NCBI RefSeq assembly: GCF_009451885.1
Contig: NZ_WIAO01000001.1
Coordinates: 62,001 to 126,000, forward strand
Direction of reading: 5' to 3'
DNA length: 64,000 nt
Source of the DNA: Glycomyces albidus
GTDB taxonomy: Bacteria; Actinomycetota; Actinomycetes; Mycobacteriales; Micromonosporaceae
Under the pieces are notes generated by a model that worked only from the letters and a program-made list of their open reading frames with translations, had not been told where the DNA came from and did not search any database. Made by a program: the position numbers and the translations under genes. Positions 1-8,567 of the stretch are shown here, piece by piece. Positions within the stretch are counted from its first letter, which is position 1. Each line of letters opens with the position of its first letter.

Positions 1-81
1 GATCGGTAGCGTAGACGACGGATGTCAGACTTGTCAACGGCGGGTGTCCGGTAACCGCTCGCCCGATGGAGAGGAGCCCCC

Positions 82-1107
82 TTGGGCGTCACGCTGAAGG
101 ACATCGCGGCCGAGGCCGGCGTCAGCCTCATGACCGTGTCCAACGTGGTCAACGGGAAGCAGGCCCGGGTCTCCGCGGCCACGCGCGAGCGGATCATGCG
201 CATCGTCAAGGAGCGCGGGTACGTCCCCAGTGCTTCGGCGCGCAGCCTCGCCGCGCGCTCCTCGCGGCTGGTCGGCCTCCTCGTGCCCGCCGTCGGCGAG
301 TCGAGCCTGACGATCGACCCGCACACCGTCGAGGTCGTCGGCATGCTCGAACGCGAGCTGCGGCGGCTGGACTACCACCTGATGCTCCGGGGCATCTCCC
401 GCCACGGCGAGATCACCGAGGCCCTGCGGTCGTGGAACCTCGACGGCGCGGTCCTGCTGGGCTTCAACGACGTCGTCATCGACCGGCTCACCGCCGACGA
501 CGTCGGCGGCGTGGCGCTGGTGGCCATGGACTCCTACTCGGCCAACCCGCTCGCGCTCGAAGTGCGCTCCGACGACTTCGGCGGCGCCGAGCTCGCCACC
601 CGGCACCTCGTCGGCCTCGGCCACCGCCGCATCGCCTTCGCCGGGCCCGCGTTCTCGGCCACCGGCGTCGTCCGCCGCCGCTTCGAGGGCTACCGGAAGG
701 TCCTGGCCGAGCACGGGATCGCCTTCGACCCGGACCTCGTGTCCGAAGTGGAGACCACGCACGCGGACGGCCTCGCGTACGGGCGGCGCCTGCCCCGGGA
801 GCACCCCGACGTCACCGCCGTGTTCACCACCGCCGACATCCTCGCGATCGGCCTCATCGAGGGACTGGCGGCCGCGGGGAGGTCGGTGCCCGGGGACGTG
901 TCCGTGGTCGGCTACGACAACGCCGACCTCGCGGTCTACGTGACCCCCAAGCTCACCACCGTGGCCCAGGACCTGCCCGGCAAGGCCGCCGAGGCGGTCC
1001 GGCTCATGATGGACCGCCTCGCCGGCAAGGAGCGCCCCGCCCAGGCCGTCTCACTGGACGTGGCCCTCATCGAACGCGGCACCGCCGGCCCTCCGCCGGA
1101 GCGCTGA
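82..1107 (+). CDS. LacI family transcriptional regulator
   Basis: A 341-residue repressor of sugar metabolism. Residues 1-50 form the LacI helix-turn-helix and hinge (VTLKDIAAEAGVSLMTVSNV, then a hinge helix SASARSLAARS). Residues 60-335 are the periplasmic-binding-protein-like effector domain, with the usual ending in which a mid-domain VVGYDNADLA precedes the last helix. The start is the TTG at 82, because GAGAGGAG lies 6 nt upstream and the family's conserved N-terminus begins there. It faces away from the operon at 2090-7027 and no target gene lies downstream in the window, so its regulon is unknown; it may act on genes to the left of the window. Confidence 0.9.
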   Translation: MGVTLKDIAAEAGVSLMTVSNVVNGKQARVSAATRERIMRIVKERGYVPSASARSLAARSSRLVGLLVPAVGESSLTIDPHTVEVVGMLERELRRLDYHLMLRGISRHGEITEALRSWNLDGAVLLGFNDVVIDRLTADDVGGVALVAMDSYSANPLALEVRSDDFGGAELATRHLVGLGHRRIAFAGPAFSATGVVRRRFEGYRKVLAEHGIAFDPDLVSEVETTHADGLAYGRRLPREHPDVTAVFTTADILAIGLIEGLAAAGRSVPGDVSVVGYDNADLAVYVTPKLTTVAQDLPGKAAEAVRLMMDRLAGKERPAQAVSLDVALIERGTAGPPPER

Positions 1108-1251
1108 CCAGGGGCAAAACCTCCTTCGGATGTCGGATCGCCGACACCTGCCGGTCGGCATGGCGATAGGTGTGAACCTGTGCCCGGAAGGTCGCGCTGC
1201 GTGGCCGAAATCGGGGCGGGCTCCGGGGCCCGCGCTGCGTAATCTGAGCCG

Positions 1252-1950
1252 GTGAACGCAGAAACCTCGTCCGTGAACTGGAAGAAGACCGGTTGGCTCG
1301 CCGGCGCCCTCGCCGCCGTCGGGGGCATCGTGGCGCTCCTCGCCAACCTCACCACGATCGCCGGATGGCTCGGCTACGGTCCCGAGTCCGGGGGCGAGGG
1401 CACGACCGTCGCGGCGCAGTACGTCAAGGACTGCGAGGACGACGGCTACACCCGGGAGCAGTGCCAGGCCTCGCGCGACCTCGACCCCTCGCCCGAGTGG
1501 ACCGGGAAGCTCTACGAGCAGGGCGAGGGCACCCAGGATCCCACCGGCGACCCGGACCCCGGCGGCGGCGGCGACCCCGGACCGACCGAGGGCCCGGATC
1601 CGCGGGAGGTCTACGTCGAGGAGTGCGAAGAGGACGGCAACCCCCAGATCGACTGCGAGTTCTCCTGGGAGTACGACCCGGAGGGCGTCTGGAGGGGCGT
1701 CCTCTACACCCCCTACGACGCCTACATCCGCGAATGCGAGGCGGACGGCCACACCTTCGACGAATGCGACACCTCATGGCAGCACGACACGAGCACCGAG
1801 TGGTCCGGGCAGCTTGCACCCGCCCCGACCCCCTCGGAGTACGACGTGTACGTGCAGGAATGCCAGGACTACGGCGGCTACACGTGGGAGGAGTGCGACG
1901 GCTCCTGGTACCGCGACCCGAACAGCTACTGGTCGGGCCAGCTGTACTGA
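1252..1950 (+). CDS. membrane-anchored protein with four Cys-pair W-x-G-x-L repeats
   Basis: A 232-residue protein I do not recognise. Residues 13-41 are one hydrophobic segment preceded by KK, so the N-terminus is probably cytoplasmic and the rest outside. A Gly/Pro/Asp-rich linker (residues 92-118) separates the first of four repeats of 31-33 residues, at about 57-88, 121-152, 158-188 and 200-232. Each repeat has Y-(V/I)-x2-C, an acidic stretch, a second Cys 10-11 residues later, then D-x(5-6)-W-x-G-x-L. The protein is acidic. No Shine-Dalgarno is visible at the GTG; TAATCT at 1240-1245 ends 6 nt before it, which would suit a leaderless mRNA. A sensor, adhesin or wall-binding role is possible but unproven. 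Confidence 0.75.
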   Translation: MNAETSSVNWKKTGWLAGALAAVGGIVALLANLTTIAGWLGYGPESGGEGTTVAAQYVKDCEDDGYTREQCQASRDLDPSPEWTGKLYEQGEGTQDPTGDPDPGGGGDPGPTEGPDPREVYVEECEEDGNPQIDCEFSWEYDPEGVWRGVLYTPYDAYIRECEADGHTFDECDTSWQHDTSTEWSGQLAPAPTPSEYDVYVQECQDYGGYTWEECDGSWYRDPNSYWSGQLY

Positions 1951-2089
1951 CCCGCCTGTCAGATCCCGGTGCAGATTCCGGCGGGCCGCCGGGCTCACCC
2001 GCGCGACCCGGGCGCCGTCGCCGAGGGCCTGCCGCCGCCGCGGTGGGCCGGCACGGGCCGGAGTCCGCATCGGACCCCGGCCCGGGGCG

Positions 2090-3445
2090 CTAGGGCCAGG
2101 CGAGGGCCGCGCCGTTGGTGGCGATGACGTCGCGGTACCAGTGGGCGCTGCGTTTGAGGGTGCGGCGCTGGGTGTCGTAGTCGACGCGGACGAGCCCGAA
2201 CCGCTTCGAGTAGCCCTCGGCCCATTCGAAGTTGTCGAGCAGGGACCACACGAAGTAGCCGCGGAGGTCGACGCCGTCCTCGATGGCGCGGCCGGCCGCG
2301 CGCATATAGCCGTCGAGGTAGTCGACGCGGTCGGTGTCGTCGACCGAGCCGTCGGCGCTGACGGCGTCCTCGAAGGACGCGCCGGATTCGGTGATGTACA
2401 CCGGCAGGTCGGTGTACTCGCCGGCGAGGCGCCGCAGGACGCGGCGCAGGCTCTCGGGGTGGATCTCCCAGCCGAAGCCGGTGACGGCGTGCTGCGGCGG
2501 CAGGGCCCGGTTGCCCAGGTGGGCGTCGCTGGGGTCGGCTTCGACGACGAACCGGTGGTAGTGGTTGACGCCCACGAAGTCCAGGGGCGCGGCGATGAGC
2601 TCCATGTCGCCGGGCCGGACGGCGTCGAAGGCGCCGGTGGGCGCGAAGTGGGCGAGCATGTCCTCGGGGTAGGAGCCGCGGAAGAGCGGGTCGAGGAAGA
2701 GCCGGTTGCCGCCGCCGTCGGACAGCCGCGCGGCCGCGACGTCCTCGGGCCGGTCGGAGGCGGCCTCGATGTCGGTCAGGATGACCGCCGAGCCGATCCG
2801 GCCGGCGGGGGCGTGCTCGCGGAGGGCGGCGACGGCGAGGCCGTGGGCGACGTTGAGGTGGTGGGCCGCGCGCAGGGCCGCGGTCCGGTCCTGGCGGCCG
2901 GGGGCGTGGACGCCGGCGTGGTAGCCGAGGAACGCCGCGCACCAGGCCTCGTTGATCGGGATCCACTCGTCCACGAGGTCGCCGAGGGCCCGGGCGGTGC
3001 GGGCGGCGTAGTCGCCGAAGCACTCGGCGACGGACCGCTCGGGCCAGCCGCCCTCGTCCTCGAGCGGCTGGGGCAGGTCCCAGTGGTAGAGGGTGACCGC
3101 GGATCGGATGCCCTTGGCGCGCAGGTCGGCCAGCAGCTCGCGGTAGAACGCGACGGCCTCGGGGTTGAGGCCGCCGCGCCCGGAGGGCTGGAGGCGCGAC
3201 CACGACACCGAGAGGCGGTAGGCCTTCAGGCCCAGGTCGGCGGCGATCCGGAAGTCCTCGCGCCAGCGGTGGTAGTGGTCGCAGGCGGTCTCGCCGGTGT
3301 CGCCGTCCTTGACCTTGCCGGGGGTCGCGGCGAACGTGTCCCAGATGGACGGTCCGCGGCCGCCTTCGGCGGCGGCGCCCTCGATCTGGTAGGCCGCGGT
3401 CGAGGCGCCCCACAGGAAGCCGTCGGGGAAGGGACTGGTGGTCAT
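2090..3445 (-). CDS. GH1 beta-glucosidase
   Basis: A 451-residue family 1 glycoside hydrolase, probably cytoplasmic as no signal peptide is present. It should release glucose from beta-glucosides or cello-oligosaccharides imported by the ABC transporter encoded just upstream. Visible signatures are FLWGASTAAYQIEGA at the N-terminus, the acid/base Glu166 in PINEAW, and the nucleophile Glu353 in YITESGAS. In most members the acid/base sits in a T-x-N-E-P motif; here the Pro is Ala. WSLLDNFEWAEGY near the C-terminus is the aglycone-site signature. It is last in the leftward operon, 24 bp after the permease stop, with AAGGAGC ahead of the ATG. Confidence 0.93.
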   Translation of the reverse strand: MTTSPFPDGFLWGASTAAYQIEGAAAEGGRGPSIWDTFAATPGKVKDGDTGETACDHYHRWREDFRIAADLGLKAYRLSVSWSRLQPSGRGGLNPEAVAFYRELLADLRAKGIRSAVTLYHWDLPQPLEDEGGWPERSVAECFGDYAARTARALGDLVDEWIPINEAWCAAFLGYHAGVHAPGRQDRTAALRAAHHLNVAHGLAVAALREHAPAGRIGSAVILTDIEAASDRPEDVAAARLSDGGGNRLFLDPLFRGSYPEDMLAHFAPTGAFDAVRPGDMELIAAPLDFVGVNHYHRFVVEADPSDAHLGNRALPPQHAVTGFGWEIHPESLRRVLRRLAGEYTDLPVYITESGASFEDAVSADGSVDDTDRVDYLDGYMRAAGRAIEDGVDLRGYFVWSLLDNFEWAEGYSKRFGLVRVDYDTQRRTLKRSAHWYRDVIATNGAALAWP

Positions 3446-3469
3446 GCGGTGCTCCTTGCGGTGGTGGGT

Positions 3470-4567
3470 TTACTTGTCCACGCCGGTGACGACGATGCCC
3501 TGGACGAAGACCCGCTGGGCCGCGAGGAAGATCGCGACGGGCAGGGCCAGCGCCAGGAGCGAGGCGGCGAGGATGAGGTGGGGTTCGGAGTTGTAGACGC
3601 CCGAGAAGTAGCTCAGGCCCACGCCGATGGGGACGATGTCGCGGTTGCCGGCGAGGTAGAGCAGCGGTTCGAAGAAGTCGTTCCAGGCGTAGAAGAAGTG
3701 GAAGAGGCTGACGGCGGTCAGGGCGGGGACCGACTGCGGGACGATGACGCGCAGGAAGGTGCGGATCGGTCCGGCGCCGTCGATGCGGGCGGCCTCCTCG
3801 AGCTCCTTGGGGATGGTGAGGAAGTACTGGCGCAGCAGGAAGACGTTGAAGGCGTTGGCGAACAGCTGCGGGACGATGAGCGGCAGGTAGGTGCCGACCC
3901 AGCCCATCTGGAGGAACACCGCGTACTTGGGGACGAGGGTGACCGCCGGGGGCAGGAGGATCGTGGCCATGAGGAGTCCGAAGAGGATGCCGCGGCCGGG
4001 GAATCGGAAGCGGGCGAAGCCGTAGGCGACGACCGCGGAGGAGGCGACGGTCAGGACCATGGTGACCAGGGCGTACATGAGGGTCCAGCCGGTCAGGCGC
4101 AGGAACGCGATGGTGTTCCAGGCCTCGGCGAAGTTGCCCCACTGAGGGTTGACGCCGGTGACGGGGTCGAGGGTGCGCCAGCGGCCCTGCCATTCGAGGG
4201 GGCCGGCGCCGGGGTCGGCGGGGTCGACGAAGACGCTCGACTCGCGGCCCGGTTCGATGAGGGCGAGGTCGCGGACGGTGCCGTCGGACATGGGGACGGC
4301 GTAGACGTCGTGGACCTCGCCTTCGTATTCGAAGGTGAGAGCGGAGACGGGGAGGATCGACGCGTCGGGGTCGGAGACGCCGTCCTTGTCCTTGAGGGCG
4401 GTGGCGGCGCCGTAGCCGAGGGGCATGAGGAAGACGACGGCGAGCAGGAGCGCGCCGAGGGTGGTCACGAGGGTGGCGAGGATGCCGCGGCGCCGGCGGC
4501 GCAGTGCGGTCTCGGCCGGCGGGGCGTCGGCGGCCTCGGCGGGCCGCTCGGCGACAGTGGCGGTCAC
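3470..4567 (-). CDS. carbohydrate ABC transporter permease, MalG type
   Basis: A 365-residue inner-membrane permease of a CUT1 sugar importer. The cytoplasmic tail is followed by a first membrane segment (LATLVTTLGALLLAVVF), then an unusually long extracellular loop of about 80 residues before the five remaining segments. The EAA loop that docks the ATPase is EAARIDGAGPIRTFLRVIVP. The start is a GTG at 4567, whose GTGA overlaps the stop of the MalF-type gene and implies translational coupling; the open frame extends further upstream but lacks family sequence there. No ATP-binding subunit is encoded nearby, so a shared MsiK-like ATPase encoded elsewhere is inferred, as is usual in actinobacteria. 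Confidence 0.92.
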   Translation of the reverse strand: MTATVAERPAEAADAPPAETALRRRRRGILATLVTTLGALLLAVVFLMPLGYGAATALKDKDGVSDPDASILPVSALTFEYEGEVHDVYAVPMSDGTVRDLALIEPGRESSVFVDPADPGAGPLEWQGRWRTLDPVTGVNPQWGNFAEAWNTIAFLRLTGWTLMYALVTMVLTVASSAVVAYGFARFRFPGRGILFGLLMATILLPPAVTLVPKYAVFLQMGWVGTYLPLIVPQLFANAFNVFLLRQYFLTIPKELEEAARIDGAGPIRTFLRVIVPQSVPALTAVSLFHFFYAWNDFFEPLLYLAGNRDIVPIGVGLSYFSGVYNSEPHLILAASLLALALPVAIFLAAQRVFVQGIVVTGVDK

Positions 4568-5547
4568 GATCGCTCCGTTCCATAGTGGACCCAGTACCGG
4601 GAGGTGCCGAAGAGCACGCCGGTGAAGACGGCGACGACGATGAAGATGAGCCAGGCGAGGGCGGCGCCGTAGCCCATGTCGCCGAATACGAACGCCTGCT
4701 GGTAGAAGTGCACGAGCAGGAAGCGGCTGGCGCCGCCGGGCCGGCCGGTGGCGCCGAAGAGCACCCACGGGACGACGAAGTACTGCAGGATCGCCACCGA
4801 GCCGATCACGAGGTTGTAGAACATGATCGGCGACAGGAGCGGCAGCGTGACGCTGCGCAGGCGCCGCCACCAGCCGGCGCCGTCGATCGCGGCGGCCTCG
4901 TACAGCTCGGTGGGGATGGACTGCAGGCCCGCGAGGTTGACCATCATGGCGTTGCCGATGCCCCACAGGCCGATGAAGCTGAACGCGAACAGGACCAGGA
5001 TCGGGTTGTCGAACCAGCGGATGCCGTCGGTGCCGGTGGCGTCGACGCCGGCCAGGCCGATGAGCCGGTTGACCCAGCCGGTCTGGGGGTTGAGGACCTG
5101 CTGCCAGATGAGGACGCCGGCGACGAGCGGGATCATCGAGGGGGCGTAGAACAGCAGCCGGAAGAACCCGGTGAACTTGAGGTGCTCGGAGTTGAGCAGG
5201 AGCGCGAGCCCGAGGGCGGTGACGAGGCTGAGCGGGAGGAACAGCACGGTGAAGCGGAACGTGGCGGCCAGCGCGGTCCAGGTGTCGGGGTCGGACAGGG
5301 CCCGCTCCCAGTTGGAGGTGCCGGCGAACGTGGTCGCGTCGGGGTCGGTGAGCTGGAAGTCGAGGGTGGAGAAGACGAGGGAGGCGCCGATGGGGACGGC
5401 CCAGAACAGGAGGAAGCCGATGAGCCAGGGGCTGATGAACGCGTAGCCCCAGCGCGCTTCGCGGCGCTGCATCGGCCCGGCGGGGCGGGCGGGTGTGCGG
5501 CCGCCGCGGCGCCGGGCGGTGAGGACCGCGTCGGTGAGTGCGGACAT
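4564..5547 (-). CDS. carbohydrate ABC transporter permease, MalF type
   Basis: A 327-residue permease, partner of the MalG-type protein with which it overlaps by 4 bp. The first membrane segment is in WGYAFISPWLIGFLLFWAVP and the EAA loop is YEAAAIDGAGWWRRLRSVTLP. I chose the ATG at 5547 because AGAAAGG lies 6 nt upstream; an ATG 21 bp further out lacks such a site. The gene follows the binding-protein gene after a 67-bp gap that contains a strong hairpin. Confidence 0.92.
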   Translation of the reverse strand: MSALTDAVLTARRRGGRTPARPAGPMQRREARWGYAFISPWLIGFLLFWAVPIGASLVFSTLDFQLTDPDATTFAGTSNWERALSDPDTWTALAATFRFTVLFLPLSLVTALGLALLLNSEHLKFTGFFRLLFYAPSMIPLVAGVLIWQQVLNPQTGWVNRLIGLAGVDATGTDGIRWFDNPILVLFAFSFIGLWGIGNAMMVNLAGLQSIPTELYEAAAIDGAGWWRRLRSVTLPLLSPIMFYNLVIGSVAILQYFVVPWVLFGATGRPGGASRFLLVHFYQQAFVFGDMGYGAALAWLIFIVVAVFTGVLFGTSRYWVHYGTERS

Positions 5548-5581
5548 GGTGCGCCTTTCTGGAGGCATGGGAGGCGTCGGT

Positions 5582-5608
5582 GCGCCGGGCGGGCGGACCG
5601 CCCGGCGC
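5582..5608 (-). terminator. intra-operon hairpin after the binding-protein gene
   Basis: Perfect 11-bp arms (5582-5592 and 5598-5608) with a 5-nt loop lie just after the binding-protein stop and before the MalF-type start. There is no T-run. In ABC operons such hairpins usually protect the upstream message or terminate part of the transcripts, so that the binding protein is made in excess. That role is inferred here. Confidence 0.6.
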
Positions 5609-5614
5609 CCGGGG

Positions 5615-7027
5615 CTATTCGGCGGCGTCGAAGACGGCTTGGAGGTCGGCTTGGAGGTTCGCCAGTTCGGCGGGGATGTCGAGTCCGGCCTCCTGGTTGA
5701 ACCTGGTGGCGTACTCGGCGAGGACCGCCTCGGATTCGAGGAAGTTGGGCATGCCGCCCTCGTGCGAGGGGTTGTCGACGTAGCTCATGCCTTCGACGGC
5801 GACGTCCCAGTTGATGTCCTGGCCTTCGAAGTTGGCGGCGCCGACGCGGTCGAAGTAGCCGTCCTGGAGGCTGATGCGGGCGGGCATGCCGCCGTAGGTC
5901 TGGGTGAGCGTTTCGGCGGCGTCGCCGATGAGGTAGGTGAGGACTTCGAACGCCTCGTCGGGGTGCTCGGTGTCCTTGGTGATCGAGAAGGTGTCGGCGT
6001 GGAGCTTCGCGGTGGTGGTGTCGCCGTAGGCGGGGGCGACGGCGGTGTCCCAGGTGCCTTCGAAGCCGGCCATGCAGCAGGTGGCGTACCACAGGTGGGT
6101 GTAGCCCATGGCGAGGTTGCCCGACTCGAACCAGGAGCCGGCGCCCAGCATGTCGGAGTCGCCGTAGGGGCCGTTGGGGATGAAGTGGTCGGTCCACATG
6201 CCGTCGTAGTACCACTGCTGGGCCTCGGCCCAGTGGGGCGGGATCTGGGCGTTGCCCTGGTCGTCCACGAGGGATCCGGCGCCGAAGAGGGTGGACTGGG
6301 CGCGGATGTCGGCGAAGACGTTGCCGAAGCCGAACTGGACGATGTTCGCCGGGTCGAAGTCGGGGCTGGTGGCGTCGTTGCCGTCGGCGTCGACGGTGAG
6401 CTGCTTGGCCAGCTCGGTCATCGTGGCGATGTCCCAGGGCTTCTCGTTGCCGTCGGCGTCGATGTAGGGGGCGCCGTACTCCTGGGGCGGGTAGGGCAGG
6501 CCGGCCTCGTCGAACAGGTCGAGGTTGACGTACATGAAGGACGGGAAGACCGCGAAGGGCAGGCCGATCTGGCCTTCCTCTTCGATGCGGTAGAAGTCGA
6601 CCAGGGCGGGGTCGAAGTCGATGAGGTCGTACTCGTGCTCCTCGATGTAGGGGGTGAGGTCGAGCCAGGCGCCGGGGAAGGTGGAGCGGCCGCGGATGCC
6701 CATGGGGCCGACGATGTCGGGGGCGTCGCCGGTGGCGATCTGGGTGGAGAGGATGTTCGGGGCCTGGTCGGCGTCGACGATCTCGAGGACGAGTTCGATC
6801 TCGTCCTGGCTGGCGTTGAACTCCTCGACGACCGCTTCCTGGGCGGGGATGGTCGGGGCGTCCGAGCCGGCGCCCATGCCGACGAACCAGCGGATCTCGA
6901 CCTTGTCGGAGGCGCTGGAGCCGCCGCCGTCGAGGCATGCGGTGGCGAGGAGGAGGGCGGCGCCACCGAGGGCGGCGGCCTTGGCGGCCGCGGCGCCGCG
7001 GCCGCGGAGGGGAGGTGTGGTCCTCAT
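5615..7027 (-). CDS. sugar ABC transporter substrate-binding lipoprotein
   Basis: A 470-residue extracellular binding protein of the CUT1 family (family 1 solute-binding fold). A basic N-terminus, hydrophobic core and lipobox LLATAC give lipidation at Cys31. The mature part starts with VEIRWFVGMG and keeps a typical EEFNASQ helix. AAGGAGC lies at the right distance from the ATG. It is first in the operon binding protein-MalF-MalG-GH1, which points to beta-glucosides or cellobiose as substrate, although ligand residues cannot be read by eye. Confidence 0.92.
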   Translation of the reverse strand: MRTTPPLRGRGAAAAKAAALGGAALLLATACLDGGGSSASDKVEIRWFVGMGAGSDAPTIPAQEAVVEEFNASQDEIELVLEIVDADQAPNILSTQIATGDAPDIVGPMGIRGRSTFPGAWLDLTPYIEEHEYDLIDFDPALVDFYRIEEEGQIGLPFAVFPSFMYVNLDLFDEAGLPYPPQEYGAPYIDADGNEKPWDIATMTELAKQLTVDADGNDATSPDFDPANIVQFGFGNVFADIRAQSTLFGAGSLVDDQGNAQIPPHWAEAQQWYYDGMWTDHFIPNGPYGDSDMLGAGSWFESGNLAMGYTHLWYATCCMAGFEGTWDTAVAPAYGDTTTAKLHADTFSITKDTEHPDEAFEVLTYLIGDAAETLTQTYGGMPARISLQDGYFDRVGAANFEGQDINWDVAVEGMSYVDNPSHEGGMPNFLESEAVLAEYATRFNQEAGLDIPAELANLQADLQAVFDAAE

Positions 7028-7218
7028 GGATGCTCCTTGCTGCGGCCGCCGCAGGGCGCCGGCGGCCGGGAGGGAAATCGGAAGGCTCCTTTTCGGAGGG
7101 TCGTTGAGCGGGGGGCGCCGCTGGGGTGCGGGCGGCGCTCCCGCGCCGGGCTCGGGTGACCGAAATCGGCGCGCTCCGGGGTGCGGCCCGGATGTAGGCT
7201 GGACCAGTACGTCTACGA

Positions 7219-7242
7219 CTTACTGTTAAGACTTAGATTAAG
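7219..7242. promoter_or_regulatory. double CTTA-TAAG palindrome, probable ROK operator
   Basis: Two adjacent short palindromes, CTTACTGTTAAG (7219-7230) and CTTAGATTAAG (7232-7242), lie in an AT-rich island in the 292-bp divergent gap between the binding-protein gene and the ROK gene. Their position fits a shared operator for the transport operon and for autoregulation. The rest of the gap holds the RBS regions and nothing else that I can assign. Confidence 0.6.
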
Positions 7243-7319
7243 TAGGTCGACCCGTGCCGTCAATCTCCCCGCAATAACGGCATGGTCCCGGACAGGTAAC
7301 GACACGGACTGGTGGACAG

Positions 7320-8501
7320 ATGGCACGCCCCAAGCGGATGACCACGCGCGACCTCAAGCTCGGCAACCGGACGCGCCTGCTGCGCACGCTGTACTTCGAC
7401 GGCCCGCTCACCCGCCGCGACCTCGCCCCCGCCACCGACCTGAGCACCGCCACCGTCTCCAACGCCACCGCCGAGCTCATCGCCGAAGGGATCCTCCGCG
7501 AAGCCGGCAAGGTCGACTCCGACGGCGGCCGGCCCCACATCCTCCTCGACGTCGACCCCGGCCACGCCCTCGTCGTCGGCGTCGACGTCGGCGAGACCCA
7601 CGTCCAGGTCGAACTGCTCGACCTCAAACTCGCCCCGCGCGCCGCCGCCCGGTACGCGCTCGAAACCGGCCGCCACGACCCCGCCACCGTCATCGAGCAC
7701 ATCGCCGCCGGCGTCAAGGAAGTCCTCGCGGCCGCCGGGAGCACGCCGGTCCTCGGCGTCGGCGTCGGCATGCCCGGCATCGTCGAGTACGGACCCGACG
7801 GCATCGTCCACGCCCAGGCGTTCGGCTGGGACGCCGTCCCCCTGGGCCGCCTGCTCGCCGAGCGCCTCGACCCGCTCCCCGTCCACGTCGAGAACGGCGC
7901 CATGACCATGGGCCAGGCCGAACTGTGGTTCGGCGCCGGACGCGGCGCCGCCGACGCCATCATCGCCCTCATCGGCTCCGGCGTCGGCTCCTGCGTCGTC
8001 GCCGACGGCGCCCTCTACCGCGGCGCCGGCTCCAGCGCCGGCGAATGGGGCCACACCACCATGCGCGTCGACGGACGCCGCTGCCGATGCGGCAGCCGCG
8101 GCTGCCTCGAGGCGTACGTCGGCGCGGAAGGCGTCCTCGACCGCTACCTCGCCGCCGCCGGCGCCGTCGACCTCGCCGCCGGCGAGGCGGCCGCACTCGA
8201 GCGGATCCTCGACGACCCCTCCCCCGCCGCGGTCGCCGTCGTCGACGAGACCGTCCGCTACCTCGGCGCCGGCCTCGCCGACCTGCTCAACCTCTTCAAC
8301 CCCGAACTCATCGTCATCGGCGGCTGGGCCGGACTCATGCTCGCCGGCCGCCGCCTCCACGACATCACCGCCGCCACCGGCGAATACGCACTCCAGCAGC
8401 CGTTCGCCAGCGCCCGCATCGTCCCCGGGCTCCTCGGTCCCGACGCCGTCGCCAAAGGCGCGGCCACCCCCGTGATCGCGCGGTTCCTCGACGGCGCCTG
8501 A
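7320..8501 (+). CDS. ROK family transcriptional regulator
   Basis: A 393-residue ROK repressor. Residues 15-75 form a winged helix (LTRRDLAPATDLSTATVSNA). Residues 85-390 are the ROK sugar-kinase-like domain, with VVGVDVGETHVQVELLD as the phosphate loop region and the zinc motif CRCGSRGCLEAY. It is divergent from the GH1/ABC operon, so it most likely senses a glucoside or sugar phosphate and controls that operon. Its length is normal for the family. The ATG at 7320 has only a weak upstream GTGGAC; transcription may begin close to it. Confidence 0.92.
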   Translation: MARPKRMTTRDLKLGNRTRLLRTLYFDGPLTRRDLAPATDLSTATVSNATAELIAEGILREAGKVDSDGGRPHILLDVDPGHALVVGVDVGETHVQVELLDLKLAPRAAARYALETGRHDPATVIEHIAAGVKEVLAAAGSTPVLGVGVGMPGIVEYGPDGIVHAQAFGWDAVPLGRLLAERLDPLPVHVENGAMTMGQAELWFGAGRGAADAIIALIGSGVGSCVVADGALYRGAGSSAGEWGHTTMRVDGRRCRCGSRGCLEAYVGAEGVLDRYLAAAGAVDLAAGEAAALERILDDPSPAAVAVVDETVRYLGAGLADLLNLFNPELIVIGGWAGLMLAGRRLHDITAATGEYALQQPFASARIVPGLLGPDAVAKGAATPVIARFLDGA

Positions 8502-8567
8502 CCCGCCGCCGGCACCCTTGACGCGTTCTTGACGGCCGAACTGGCGAAACGCGTGAATGATTAGCAG

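Noticed and set aside
2076-2088. CCCCG-GGGG-type hairpin between the repeat protein and the GH1 gene
   Set aside because: Only 5-bp arms in G+C-rich DNA; not enough to call a terminator.
1814-4585. Very long plus-strand open frame opposite the GH1 and permease genes
   Set aside because: It is the antisense shadow of genes with clear family motifs; its product is low-complexity Ala/Gly/Val/Asp sequence.
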